A DNA stretch of 64,000 bases, taken from the NCBI GenBank assembly GCA_029721515.1, contig CM056559.1:17525479-17589478 (forward strand). Direction: 5' to 3'. The notes under the pieces were generated by a model. That model saw nothing but the letters and a program-made list of their open reading frames with translations, was not told the origin of the DNA and did not search any database. The translations under genes and the position numbers were made by a program. Each line of letters opens with the position of its first letter. Within the stretch, counting starts at the first letter, position 1. This document shows positions 19,541-30,185 of the stretch, in pieces. Origin of the DNA: Synanceia verrucosa. Its lineage: Eukaryota; Chordata; Actinopteri; Perciformes; Synanceiidae.

Positions 19541-21998
19541 ATAGAATAGAACAGAATTACTTTATTGACCTCAACCTGGGAAATTACTTTGTAGCAGCAG
19601 CAAGAAATGCAATCACAGTACAAATAAAAGGCAATAAAAAATAACAGAAAAGCTTTACTATTTACAATTAAATTATAATACAGGAGAGCAGTATTAAAAG
19701 TATAAAATATATTAGATAATTATGGCTCGTGATGACAGTCATTGTGCAAATAAACAAACGGGTGCAGTGAAATACAGATGAACAGTCAGTAATGATGTAA
19801 CAGTTATGACTTGAAATAGTGCAAATAGCAGTAAGTTGCAGAAAAATTAAGATGAACTGTATATTATGATATGGCATTTATAACTATATTAACAGTACAA
19901 ATAAACAGTAAGGTGCGGTGAACCAAGATGAACAGAACAATGTGTTATGACAGTTTTACTATAAATAGTGCAAATAAACAGTGCAGTGAACTGAGGATGA
20001 ACGGTGTGTAATATTGTGGTATCAAGATAGAGTCTTATTGTAAAGTGTGACGGCATGTGGCAGAAATGATTTCCTGTATCTGTCCCTTCGACAGCAGAGC
20101 TGCAACAGTCTGTTAGAAAAGCTGCTCCGCTGTCTGTACAGAGTGAGGTGGAGAAGATGCTCCTCATTGTCCCTGATGGAGAGCACCTTTTTGAGCATCC
20201 TCTCCACCACAGTTTGAAAAGAGTCCAGCTTTAATCCCACTACAGAGCCAGCCTTCTTGATGATCTTATCAAGTGCAGTAGCAAAGAAGATGGCGCTGGC
20301 AACAACAGACTGGTAGAAGATCTCCAACATTTTGCTGCACATGTTGAAGAATCGCAGCTTCCTCAGAAAATAGAGTCTGCTCACCCCCGTCTTGTACACA
20401 GCCTCTGTGTTGGATTTCCAGTCCAGTTTGTTTCCAATCACCACTCCCCAGTATTTGTAGTCCTCCATCTCCTCCACCACCTTCCCCCTGATCCATAGCG
20501 GCTGTGAAGGTGTCCTCTTCCTCCTGAAGTCAATCACTATCTCTCTGGTTTTATTGATGTTCAGCTTCAGGTGATTCTGCTCAGTCCACTCCACTAAGTT
20601 GTCTATCAGTGTCCTGTACTCACCCTCCTCTCCATCACGTATACACCCAACAACAGCTGAGTCTTCAGAAAACTTCTGAAGGTGACATGACTCAGTCAGT
20701 GGTGTATAAGGTGAAGAGGAAAGGAGAGAGCACAGTGCCCTGTGGAGCTCCTATATCACTGACCACCACATCAGACAGAACACTTCTCAGATGGACAAAC
20801 TGTGGCCTGCCTGTAGGTAGTCAGTAATCCAGGAGATCCCTGAGCCGTTGACACCCATCACCTGCAGCTTCTCACCCAGCAGCAGAGGCTGGATGGTGTC
20901 AAAGGCACTGGAGAAATCAAAGAATGTGGTCCTCACAGTGTTTCCTCCACCTTCCAGATGCATATGAACTCGCTGCAGCAGGTAGATGACAGCATCATCA
21001 ACTCCTAAATGGGGCTGATAGGCAAATTGTAAAGGGTCCAGAAACATCCTCACCTGTGGCCTCAGCTGGGCCAGGACCAGTCTCTCCAGGACCTTGATCA
21101 CATGGGATGTGAGAGTGACAGGTCTGCTGGCTCAGATGGCCTTGACTTCTTGGGTACTGGAACCAGGCAAAACGACTTCCACAGGACCAGGACCTTCTCC
21201 TGACTCAGGCTCAGGTTGTACAGGTGTCTCAGCACAGATGACAGCTGGTTGGCACAGGTCTTCAGGATCCTGGGGGTGATGCCTTCAGGGCCTGCAATCT
21301 TGTGCTGGTTCAGTCTTTCCAGCTGCCTCTTCGCCTGGCCTGTAGGCCTGTAGAGCCTTACTTGGCACCAGTTCTTTGTGTTTCCACAGCCTAAGCACAA
21401 GCCCCTGGTGCTCTTTGCTGTTATCAAACAGAGCCGCTGCTCAAAGCGATTCAAATGGAAGGCAGTAACAGTTATATGGTGTTATATTTATGCCACATAT
21501 TTATGCCATATATGCCACAAAGACAGTTTTTGGGTGAACATATGCAGATCTGAGCTCCTGGGCTCCTTGCCAGTGGAAAAATGAACGGCACTAAGGAGGA
21601 ACGCAAGTTGAACCAACTGAGCACCAGCACTAGCACCAGCACAGAGCTAGCACCAGGTACCTTTTGATGGAAAAGGGGTATCTGAGTTCATGCTGCACCC
21701 TCCTCCGCTCCTCTCTGTCTCCAGACCTGAAAGCCCTCTTCTTCTTGTTCAGGAGAGCTTTTAAGTCACTGGTGATCCAGGGCTTGTTGTTGGGGAAGCA
21801 GTGAACGACTTGTTGGTATGGTGGTGTCCTCACAAAATCTGATGTACTCTGTGATGCAGTCGGTCATGTCGTCTATGCCTTCCCAATGTGGATTACAGAG
21901 AACAACATTTGTTGACTCGAAGCAGTCTTGAAGTGCATCAGCAGCTTCCTGTGTCCACTTCCTCACCCTCCTGGTGTGAACAGGCTACCTCCTCACAA
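19541..21998 (-). mobile_element. CR1/L2-like LINE, 5'-truncated and broken
   Basis: On the minus strand from 21998: RKWTQEAADALQDCFESTN, then NNKPWITSDLKALLNKKKRA (linker between endonuclease and RT), a nested MITE, then IAGPEGITPRILKTCANQLS, FLDPLQFAYQPHLGVDDAVI and TTFFDFSSAFDTIQP (RT motif A, FDxxxAFDTI), a broken middle without an intact motif C (ADD), then LKLNINKTREIVIDFRRKRT and SRLYFLRKLRFFNMCSKMLE. The 3' end is AGGTCAATAAAGTAATTCTG with TTCTA repeats at 19541. Several stops and frameshifts make it non-functional. Confidence 0.85.
21358..21678. mobile_element. MITE nested in the LINE
   Basis: Interrupts the LINE reading frame between VQHELR and the RT domain. It ends TGGAAAAGGGGTA; its interior (AGTTCTTTGTGTTTCCACAG and GAGGAACGCAAGTTGAACCA) matches the element at 59946-60525. 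No coding capacity. Its outer left end appears shortened, so a target duplication cannot be scored. Confidence 0.6.
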
Positions 21999-22684
21999 GA
22001 GTGACATAAATTACAGTAACGGTGACACCATGATGGTGTGTTTCAAGTTATACATCAGCCTACTTTATTTTGCAAGGAAATGTGTGCACGGTTTGAAATA
22101 AAACAAACAAATCTATCTGTATTTTGTTTGCAAAAATTAAAATGAAGCAATGCCTTCTGGGAATTTCAAAGCAGAATTGAGTAAATTGCGTTTGCAAGTT
22201 TGGGTTTGCTGACAGAACTAGAATGTCACAGCCTCTATCTAGCTTGCTTGCACTTGTATTTGGCATTACTGGTGGTGGTCAAGTTCATGGTGGATGGTGG
22301 AGGTTATACCTCCTTGACAGATAAAATTAATCGAGGCACCAAGCAACACACAGGGGGATCGGAGAAAAAGAGGGAAAAGATGAAAAGGGCACTGCTATCT
22401 GAGGGCGGGTTGCCGAGAAGAGCAGGCTCCTTCAGACTTTATTAACTGCATGACGGTAAGACACGTTTTTATTATGGAGAGACTGGCTCTAAAAATCTAT
22501 TCATGGTTTATTAGGGTTGTGCACTGATATGCCCATGTTTTTATGCAGTTGTTTAAAGCATGTGAGTTTGAGTCCACCATCACTGAGGCTATCAAAAATG
22601 ATGTTGTTTCCGTGCATCAAAAGTTGTATCTGCGCCTGCTAGTTGGGCCACTTGTGGGTGCAAAAGCCAGGGCCGTTTTTTTAA
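21999..22684. other. unassigned, repeat-rich flank
   Basis: No coding homology is recognised. It probably holds old transposon sequence. Confidence 0.3.
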
Positions 22685-22718
22685 CCCAGTCCGACATTGA
22701 TCCTGAGTAGAGTTTGTT

Positions 22719-22736
22719 CACTGATCAAGCATTCTT
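22719..22736. repeat. 18-bp target-site duplication, left copy
   Basis: CACTGATCAAGCATTCTT, identical to 24802-24819, flanking the L1-like insertion. Confidence 0.93.
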
Positions 22737-24801
22737 TTTTGTGATCAACTTTTTTATTGAAATATGTACAGTATATATATGTTACATCATTTACATTGTT
22801 TTTCCTCCCTTTATAACCCCCCCCCCCGCCCCGTAAGGTACGTACACAGATACAAAGATACAAAGTCATTTACTCGTTGTCAGGGCCCCCCCCCCCCCCT
22901 CCCCCGGCGACTCCGTATGAACCTCCCACCCAGGATCTCTCCTAAATTAACAAAAAATAAATAAATAGATAAAAATAAAAATAAAACAGAAAAATCAAGG
23001 TCGGCTGTGCTGCACCCTTTCCTTAACTGACTTGTGTGCTGCCTCCCAGCCCTGCAAAGTCTTATGGCTGGCTCCATGCATACGGGCAACAGACCATTCC
23101 ATCAGGACAATTTCAAGAAATGAGTTGGCCCAGTGCTGCCAAGCCAAGGAGTGTGGTGGTTGCCACCTAAGGGCCAGCATTTTCTTGGCTGCTGTGAGAC
23201 CAGCCCACAGAATACGTCTATGTTGCAGGGGCAATTTTAAAGAAGAGTCATCATTAAGCAAAAGTAAAGCTGGGGAAACTAGGATCTGATCTTACAAATG
23301 TCACTTAAAGTAAGAGCTATTTCCTTCCAGAAGTCGACCACGCCGGGGCACTCCCAATAGACATGTATGAATGACCCCTGGGCATTAAGTGAGCAAAGCT
23401 CACAATTTGGAGATGTAGTGATCTTCATAGAATAGCGCCTTCTGGGGGTGAGACACATCCTGTGAATATATTTATAGTGTATTAATTGGTGGTTGGGGTT
23501 TTTGGAAGTATCACTAAGGTTTTTCCAAACTGTGTCCCAGCAGATCTCTCTATCATTTAGTTCATTTAAATCTCTATTCCAAATGCCCTCTACTGGTAAG
23601 GATTTATAGGGTCCATAAATGAATTTGTAAAGTTTAGAGACCATCCCCCGTGTAGCTCCTACTGATGCAAGCAACTTACGTAGAGGATGTGTGGGGGAGC
23701 TACTCCCCACGGGACACCATATGCCCGCATAGCTGATCTTAACTGCATATAGAAGAAAAAGGATGAACCCGGAAGATCAAATTTTGCTTGTAGATCGTTA
23801 AAAGCTCTCAAACCCCTGACACTATATAGATCCTTTAGTATGTTCACTCCTTTATTCTTCCAATGCGGAAATGAAAAGGGCATATTACCAGTAAGTAGTG
23901 AGAAATTATTGAAAATCGGTGTGTGATTATGCCATTTACAATCTGTGCCGACATGCTTCATTACAGTACGATAAGATGCAAGTAGAAATGAAATAACAGG
24001 GCCTAAACATAGTTTGGCCTTTTTCAGCGGTATGTTAGAAAACACCAAATCTTGCAACCTGTGGGGTAGTGCTATATTCTCTTCAATTGGTCTCCAAGAA
24101 ACAGAAGAACTAGGGTTAAACCATGTAGATAGGGGGCGTAGCACACAGGACCAAAAATAGATTTTAAAATCTGGCACAGCTAGCCCCCCTTGGCTCTTTT
24201 CTCGCTGGAGAGTTCTAAGCTTTAGGCGAGGCTTTTTTCCTTTCCATATAAACTTAGAAACCAGTGACTGAAGCATCTCCCAGTATCCCAAAGGGGGAGC
24301 GAGAGGGATCATGGAAGAGTAAAAGTTAACACGAGGAAGTATGTCCATTTTAACTATTGCTATTCGGGCTTGTAGTGAATTTGGAAGATTCGACCAGCGC
24401 TCAAAGTCCTTCTCGATCTGGCTGTATATACCTTGAAAATTCTTTATTGCAGTGGACGATGTGGAGGGAAAAATTTCAATTCCAAGATATTTAAAGCTTT
24501 TAACTACTGGTATGTGAGGGGGCAGTAGGCCTTGAAGTGCAGCTGAGTTTAAAAGCATCAGTGCTGATTTATTCCAATTAATTTTGTATCCGGAGAGCGA
24601 GCTGAATGTATCAAAGGAGGAAAGCAAATGTGGGATTGAGGAACCAGCACTGCCGACATAAAGAAGAATGTCATCAGCATATAAGGATATGCGATGCTCA
24701 GTGTTACAAAAAGTGATGGGATGTACTGATGGATGCTGTCTTATTTTTTGTGCCAATGGTTCGAGAGAAAGAGCAAAAAGTAGGGGTGAAAGGGGACAGC
24801 C
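22737..24801 (-). mobile_element. L1-like LINE, 5'-truncated insertion with 18-bp TSD
   Basis: The insertion begins inside ORF2 at GCPLSPLLFALSLEPLAQ. It has ISLYADDILLYVG (RT motif C with both Asp), FKYLGIEIFPSTSS, KFIWKGKKPRLKLRTLQREK, then after a frameshift near 23690 the region GMVSKLYKFIYG with CELCSLNAQGSFIHVYWEC (C-x2-C...H-x4-C knuckle). A second frameshift near 23285 precedes AGLTAAKKMLALRWQPPHSL and a stop near 22995. The 3' UTR is G-rich and ends TTTCAATAAAAAAGTTGATC with a short A tail that merges with the duplication. Truncation plus TSD indicates target-primed reverse transcription. Confidence 0.93.
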
Positions 24802-24819
24802 CACTGATCAAGCATTCTT
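24802..24819. repeat. 18-bp target-site duplication, right copy
   Basis: CACTGATCAAGCATTCTT, identical to 22719-22736. Confidence 0.93.
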
Positions 24820-25040
24820 GTCATTTATCTTTATACTACAGTTTAATCTATCCATATATTATGTATTGTAATTCTATTTGGGGTGCCACGTGCAACTTAT
24901 GTTAATAAGAATATATTAGTTCAAAAAAGATTTTTGAGAATGATCAGCCTTGTGAATAGATGTTACCCTTCAACTTCTTTATTCTGAAGATAAACTTCAT
25001 CATATCTATCTACGACATCAACAATTACCAAATTTGTGTA
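24820..25040 (+). mobile_element. Jockey/CR1-like LINE RT C-terminal remnant (host of the L1 insertion)
   Basis: Frames read SIHILCIVILFGVPRATYVN-like sequence, then NILVQKRFLRMISLVNRCYP. This matches the C-terminal part of non-LTR RTs (PYIxYCNxIWG...LxxLQKRxLRxI). It is heavily decayed. The bases just left of the L1 insertion (22685-22718) continue the same fragment. Confidence 0.55.
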
Positions 25041-25047
25041 TTTATGT

Positions 25048-25350
25048 ATGATGGTGCAGTGGTTAGCACTGTCGTTTCACAAGAATGCACCGGGTTTGAT
25101 TCCTGGCCTGGGACCTTTCTGTTTGGAGTTTGCATGTTCTCGCCCTGTCTGCTTGGGCTCCCTCCCACATCTAAATACATGCATGGGGAAGCTCAATTGG
25201 CTAATTTCAAATGCCCGTAGGTGTGAATGTGAGTGTGAGTGGTTGTCCGTGTCTATGTGCCCTGTGATGAACTGGCGACTTGTCCAGAGTGTACCCTGCC
25301 TTTTGCCCTATCACAGTAGGACAAGTGGTTCATAATGGATATATGGATGT
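25048..25350 (+). mobile_element. tRNA-headed SINE-like repeat
   Basis: Head ATGGTGCAGTGGTTAGCACT and GGGTTTGATTCCTGG (A and B box-like), body GGAGTTTGCATGTTCTCGCC and GGTGTGAATGTGAGTGTGAG, then GCGACTTGTCCAGAGTGTAC, tail ATGGATATATGGATG. About 15 percent diverged from the copy at 60948 by eye. Confidence 0.85.
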
Positions 25351-25737
25351 ATACATTTATTCATTAATTTCACTCAGGCATTCACTCTTATTCCACTAGG
25401 CAGTCTAAAGACAATCATCGCCCTGTATATCAGACTTCCTTAGCTCAACATTCACTGCATTATAGAGGTCCCTTTTCTGGACTTTTTTTGGACAAAGTCA
25501 CATTGTTTGGTCTCAAGCAGTACCTCAGTTCTAGCATTTACTAAAATACAGTTCAATGCATATATTACACAACATAATCTATACTATTTACAGTGTATGC
25601 AGTAAGTGTAGTTATTACACAAAAGGAAACAACATAGGGCTATATCTGTTTTATATCCAGAACAGCATTATCCTCACCACACAGTGAGTCTCCTCCTCTC
25701 TAATGAATCACTTTACACAAATTAAAATGGCGTTGGT
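25351..25737. other. intron, no feature recognised
   Basis: AT-rich intronic sequence within the 22-kb SGSM2 intron. Confidence 0.4.
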
Positions 25738-25987
25738 GTTGCTTTTGTATAGCGCTTTTCCAGTCTTCCAACAGCTCAAAGCGCTTCATATGACATGCGC
25801 CATTCACCCATTCACATGCACATTCATACACTGATGTCAGAAGCTGCCATGCAAGGTGCCGACAGCTCATCAGGAGCAATTTGGGGTTCAGTATCTTGCT
25901 CAAGGACACTTTGATATGCACCTAGCGGAAACCAGGATTTGAACCAGTGACCTTACGATTACTTAACGACCTGCTCTAGCCACTGAG
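25738..25987. repeat. unclassified dispersed repeat (AGCGCTTTTCCAGTC type)
   Basis: TATAGCGCTTTTCCAGTCTT, CATTCACCCATTCACATGC, then GCCATGCAAGGTGCCGACAG, AGGAGCAATTTGGGGTTCAG and TATCTTGCTCAAGGACACTT. The second half recurs at 59090-59235. I recall the motif as very common in fish genomes but cannot name its class. Confidence 0.7.
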
Positions 25988-26185
25988 ACAAGGATGTAGA
26001 CTAAAACCAGACTAAAACGAGACTAAAACCAAATTTTAATGAGACTAAAACCAGACTTAAGCCAGACTAAAACTGCACTTAAACTAGACTAAAACCGGAC
26101 TTAAACCAGACTTAACCCAGATTGAAACCAGACTTAAACTGGACTAAAACCGGACTTAAACTAGAATAAAACCAGACTACAGCTG
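25988..26185. repeat. degenerate GACTAAAACCA tandem array
   Basis: About 18 units of 10-12 bp (GACTAAAACCA, GACTTAAACCA, GACTAAAACTG). The array starts GACAAGGATGTAGACTAAAA. The same start and units recur at 41113-41168 beside the RUN exon. Confidence 0.85.
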
Positions 26186-26789
26186 CACTTCTTCTTCTTC
26201 TTCCTTTAGCAGATGTCTGCCACCACTGCAAAGTTTAATGTATCATCATTTCAACAGATGACTCAGATATTTCTAACAATATAACCTCAAGTTAACTATT
26301 TTTTTTTTACAGATTATGATTTTCATAAGAACTATAACTGACAGTAAATGTCCATACAAGACAGCAAACTTAAATATTTTTTACTATATTTGCTTTGATT
26401 GAAAAAAAACCCCAAAATACTCCCCATTAGTATTTGTAATTATATATGATAACTTTGAACTTTTTAATGCTTCCCATTGGACCTGAATGTTATCGCCACA
26501 TTGTTATATGAAGAAAAGGAAAATGACTGCAGATGATTTGAGTTCTGCTCTGCGTGCATGTGCATGGTGAGTGCACGTGCATTTTGAGTGGAAGAACCAT
26601 GTATGTGCACACACATTTCCATTAACTGTAGCAGCACTTCTATTTTGCACTGACTCTCACTTTACCATCATGCTCTTTGTTTTGTCTTTCACCAGCAGTG
26701 GCGCAAAACTGAGTTGCCATGGTAACTGGGGGTAAATGGGAAACAGAGCCCTGAGGTGGGAAGTTAGAAGCTTTAATATTGAGTATCTG

Positions 26790-26840
26790 TCAAGACGAGT
26801 CAAGACGAGACAAGACGAGATGAGACAAGACAAGACAGGA
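26790..26840. repeat. AAGACGAG-type simple repeat
   Basis: GTCAAGACGAGTCAAGACGA followed by GACAAGACGAGATGAGACAA; about six imperfect units. Confidence 0.85.
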
Positions 26841-27274
26841 AAATGGACAGCAGAGAGTTAAATTTCACATCACGTGACGCTGCCACACTCTGCCTGTGGT
26901 TCACTGTTTGTGCGTCAACGTGAATGAGGGCCAAAGCCTTTTCCTGCTCCATTTGAAAACCTGTGTGCAGCCACAAGGATGGACAATTAATGGGCTGGCT
27001 AACAGCTCAGCTAGGACCTAAGTGCTTGCAGATAAAGCAGTTTATAATAATCTGTATACACATGAATGCAGATATACATTAGCAAACATGTACACCAATA
27101 CGCACGCACACACACACACACACACACACCTAGAAACAGCTTTAGTAAACACTCAGCTGAGCAGAGTCTGTCAGTGATAGATCTGTGTTTGACATGGAGA
27201 TAATGACCTGGGATACCAGGGGTGGCAGGAATCTGGTAAATGGATGAATCTGTGTTTAAATACTTAGACAAATA

Positions 27275-27303
27275 CGTAGGTAGGTAGGTAGGTAGGTAGG
27301 TAG
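27275..27303. repeat. (TAGG)n microsatellite
   Basis: Seven perfect TAGG units. Confidence 0.95.
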
Positions 27304-27329
27304 AAGGAAAATGACTGGATTTATGACGT

Positions 27330-27500
27330 GCCAATGACAGAGCCTGCCTTCCTCACCAGTTTATCCAGACGTGCTGCATCCTTCTTCTTGAGGCTACTCC
27401 CCAGCCCACAACTGCATACAGGAGGGCTACCACGGACTGGTAGAAGATCTGTAATTGTCCTCCTTTTTGGAGTTGGACTTGAACGCAATGCTCCATATTG
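27330..27500 (-). mobile_element. CR1/L2-like LINE fragment
   Basis: Minus strand reads IFYQSVVALLYAVVGWGVAS then RRRMQHVWINW. This matches the motif MFYQSVVASxLFYAVxCWGGS near the C-terminus of the LINE at 19541-21998. Short and broken. Confidence 0.65.
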
Positions 27501-27641
27501 TCAGACGGTGTAAGACTGGTTATAAAAATGATTGGTTAAAAGCAGTGCCACTCAATTCTCTGATTTGTCATTAGCTGAAAACGCCGCCCCCTTTTCCTAT
27601 GTGCTAGCTGTGCCAGTGTTGTTAACATGCCGAACAGACCT

Positions 27642-27939
27642 GGATGGATGAATGAGGAGCTGGAGCCTATTCCAGCTATCTTAGGGTGGAAGGCAGGGTA
27701 CACCCTGGACAAGTTGCCACCTCATCGCAGGGCACATAGAGACAGACAACCACTCACACTCACATTCACACCTACGGTCAATTTAAATTAGCCAATTAAC
27801 CTAATCCCCTAATGGTGGGAGGAAGCCGGAGTACCCGGAGAGAACCCACGCAGACACGGGGAGAATGGGTGCAAACTACCGGGATTCAAACCCAGTACCT
27901 TCTTGCTGTGAGGCGACAGTGCTAACCACTACACCACCC
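27642..27939 (-). mobile_element. tRNA-headed SINE-like repeat
   Basis: Minus-oriented copy with the GGATGGATGAATGAGGAGC tail side on the left and the tRNA-like head (complement of GTGGTTAGCACTGTCGCCTC) on the right. Flanks CATGCCGAACAGACCT and CATGCCGGACCT may be an imperfect target duplication. Confidence 0.85.
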
Positions 27940-27949
27940 ATGCCGGACC

Positions 27950-28262
27950 TCATTTTATCAGCAAAAGTAGCACAGACAATTTGCATGCATATTGCACACT
28001 CTGTCGCTATGGACGTTAGCACACAAGGAAAGACAGTCATTGAAAGGCATGCTAGCTCGGAGAAACAGACGGGCCACAGGCACCTCATCCCTCCAGTTGT
28101 TTTTTCAGGACGCAACATCGCCTGAAGATAACAAGGTATCTGCTGCAGAACTTTGTAAAGTTTATCATGCAGTCAAGCATCAGCAGTCATACAGGAGTGT
28201 AGACTGTGGAATTAAAGTTGACCGAGAGATCTTCTGTAACTCATCTAGTACACCAGATTGGT
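27950..28262 (+). mobile_element. possible hAT-type transposase remnant (BED finger region)
   Basis: Frames read DVSTQGKTVIERHASSEK, then after a shift LQLFFQDATSPEDNKVSAAE and LCKVYHAVKHQQSYRSVDCG. This resembles the stretch after a BED zinc finger in hAT-like fish proteins (H...SEKHK...xFF...AExxxCYHxVKHxxSYRSxDC). Low confidence; the catalytic region is absent. Confidence 0.4.
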
Positions 28263-28641
28263 ATGTTGCGATTTTTCTTCCCTGATTAAATGCAGCGAAG
28301 TGTCTTCCTTTTTGGTGTTGTGGAGGCCGGCGCCCCGTGCTGCAGACTCGTTCCCGTACAGCCCCAAGGCTCGCCAAGTCTGGTGCTGTGGATCACTGTG
28401 GTGTTGTGGACCCGATTCAGTTGTGGGTGGATCTGAGTCAGCTGAGGCTGCAGACAGCGGTGAGGCTGGAGGAGAGACAAGGTGACAGGTGGAGGATGGG
28501 AGAACAGCTGCCAGCTGCTGCTGAAGCTCAATATTTAACAGTTTTTAGTGATTAAAACTAAATAATTTCTGTCTCCTCTGTATTGATGTCAGTTTCTCTC
28601 TGTCCAGTTAAGATTTTATTATTCTAAAGGAAATTTGGCCT
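28263..28641. other. intron, unassigned
   Basis: Moderately GC-rich. Open frames of up to 80 codons lack recognisable homology and splice context. Confidence 0.35.
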
Positions 28642-29195
28642 GTCGTAAAACAGACTGGGCGAAGAATCAGTGATCTGTCTTGACATAGAGCGGGTCACTC
28701 AGACGGAGGCTTCCATGTCTTTCAGGTCTCTAAAAAAAAGTACGAACTGCTGAGAGGGACATATAGCACTACCTGCTAGTACCCATCAGACAAAATGCAT
28801 TTTCACAGAGAAGCAAGGTGGAGATGGGGGTTTACTTACCCAGCACTAAACTAAAACCTGCACTGCACTTTTGGTCATAATACAAGCCCATACTTATGCA
28901 GCGCTGAATTCTCATTGCCAAAAACGTGTAAAGGGGCCATAAAATGACCGGACCTCCAGGCCGGGGATCCGCGGTGAGTGGCCGCCCGGGAGTGCCCCAT
29001 GCCACCGGACCGAGGGCTGTGGAGGTCTGGGGAAAAATGGCTGGAGCTCCGGGCCAGGGGCCGGGGATCTGCGGTGATAGTGGCCGCCCGGGAGTTGACC
29101 CATTCCGTTTACCGTAGTTCCAACCATGTTGCAATGCATGCAAAGTCAAATTTAACCACTAGATGGGAGAAAAAAATTACATAGTGTCCGTTTAA
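28642..29195. mobile_element. TTAA-site DNA element, copy missing its left end
   Basis: GGGCGAAGAATCAGTGATCT, then AGAGAAGCAAGGTGGAGATG, GGCCGCCCGGGAGTTGACCC and the right end AAAAAATTACATAGTGTCCG followed by TTTAA. It aligns along its length with the complete copy at 42610-43282, in the same orientation. Confidence 0.8.
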
Positions 29196-29325
29196 GTAAA
29201 TTTCAGAACCTGTGCTTTCTTACTTTTACTTAAGTAAAGGAGTTGAATCAGTACTTCTACTTTTAGTTGAGTCTCTTTTTACTTCCACTTAAGTAAAGAA
29301 TGTGAGTACTTTTGCCACCTCTGCT
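29196..29325. repeat. CTTTTGCCACCTCTG dispersed repeat, copy 1
   Basis: TTTCAGAACCTGTGCTTTCT, ACTTCTACTTTTAGTTGAGT and TACTTTTGCCACCTCTG; it recurs at 42190-42384. TACTTxTACTT words give internal periodicity. It directly follows the TTAA element. Confidence 0.75.
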
Positions 29326-29714
29326 GGTCAGGATGTGGTTTCTTTTGGACTGGTACGATGCAGGATGTCGTCCACTGCTGTGAAACCCTCCCCTGTCCCA
29401 AGCAGAGTGGCGCAGCCTCCTCAGCTCTCCTTTTCTTTCCTGGGCTGCTGCATTCAGAGGTGTGACAGGCTGCCCAGTGACAAAACCAGAACGTCATTGG
29501 GTAATTTAGCATGACGACATGGGATGGCTTTCACAATATAGGCGAGCTGAGCTGAGCCAATAAATTCCTGGGTCGATTGGAGGGTCATTTGACCCGGCTC
29601 AAAATGACTGCAAAAACCCTTTCATCCTGCCTGAAAATCCTGCATCTTGGATGTTGTTGCATGTTGTTGTTCTGCATCCTTTGTTCTATCTTCTTCTGTA
29701 CTGCTCTTTTACCT
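29326..29714. other. intron, no feature recognised
   Basis: No homology recognised. Confidence 0.35.
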
Positions 29715-29828
29715 CCTTCTGAGTTCTGTATCTGCTTGAGCTCCGGAGTGTCACCACCTTTAAAGCCCTTCTTCTTCTGGTTCAGAAGGCCTTTGATGCC
29801 ACTTGTTATTCAGGGCTTGTTGTTAGCA
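29715..29828 (-). mobile_element. CR1/L2-like LINE fragment (linker region)
   Basis: Minus strand reads ITSGIKGLLNQKKKGFKGGD then TPELKQIQN, the NNKPWITSxLKxLLNxKKRAF region seen in the LINE at 19541-21998. Confidence 0.6.
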
Positions 29829-30049
29829 AAGCAACATCAACAGGCAGAAAATGAATGTTGCTGTAAGAGCAGAGTGAAGAATAACAGGCATCAAAGATTT
29901 GTGCCACTTTCAGTGAGTGAAGTGAGTAACTGTTACATGAATAAAAATATCTAATCGACTGTGACTTCAGGGATGAAATGTTTCACGACATACAGATGAA
30001 CTGAGTGAAAAACTACAAAAAGCTGCCAGTTTCCAGTCACAGTCACATC

Positions 30050-30185
30050 TTGTTAGAGCCCATCTGTAGGCAACTTGTATTAAGTTTGATGAGTTTTTCA
30101 AAATAAAAACAACTATTCAGAAGCAAGAAGCAGCTAATAAAGGTACAGCGAAGCCACAAAATAAAAGCACCAGATAAAGAAGAAA
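30050..30185 (+). repeat. dispersed repeat, partial third copy
   Basis: TTTGATGAGTTTTTCAAAAT and CACAAAATAAAAGCACCAG match the right half of the 6443-6725 repeat family. Confidence 0.65.

Larger units (their letters stand above)
26186..27329. other. intron with simple repeats
   Basis: Contains an AAGACGAG/ACAAG array (26790-26840), a CA run (27101-27129) and (TAGG)7 (27275-27303). Nothing else is recognised. Confidence 0.5.

Noticed and set aside
28258..28555. GC-richer ORFs as a possible small gene
   Set aside because: Overlapping frames on both strands, no start context, no homology; kept only as an unassigned stretch.
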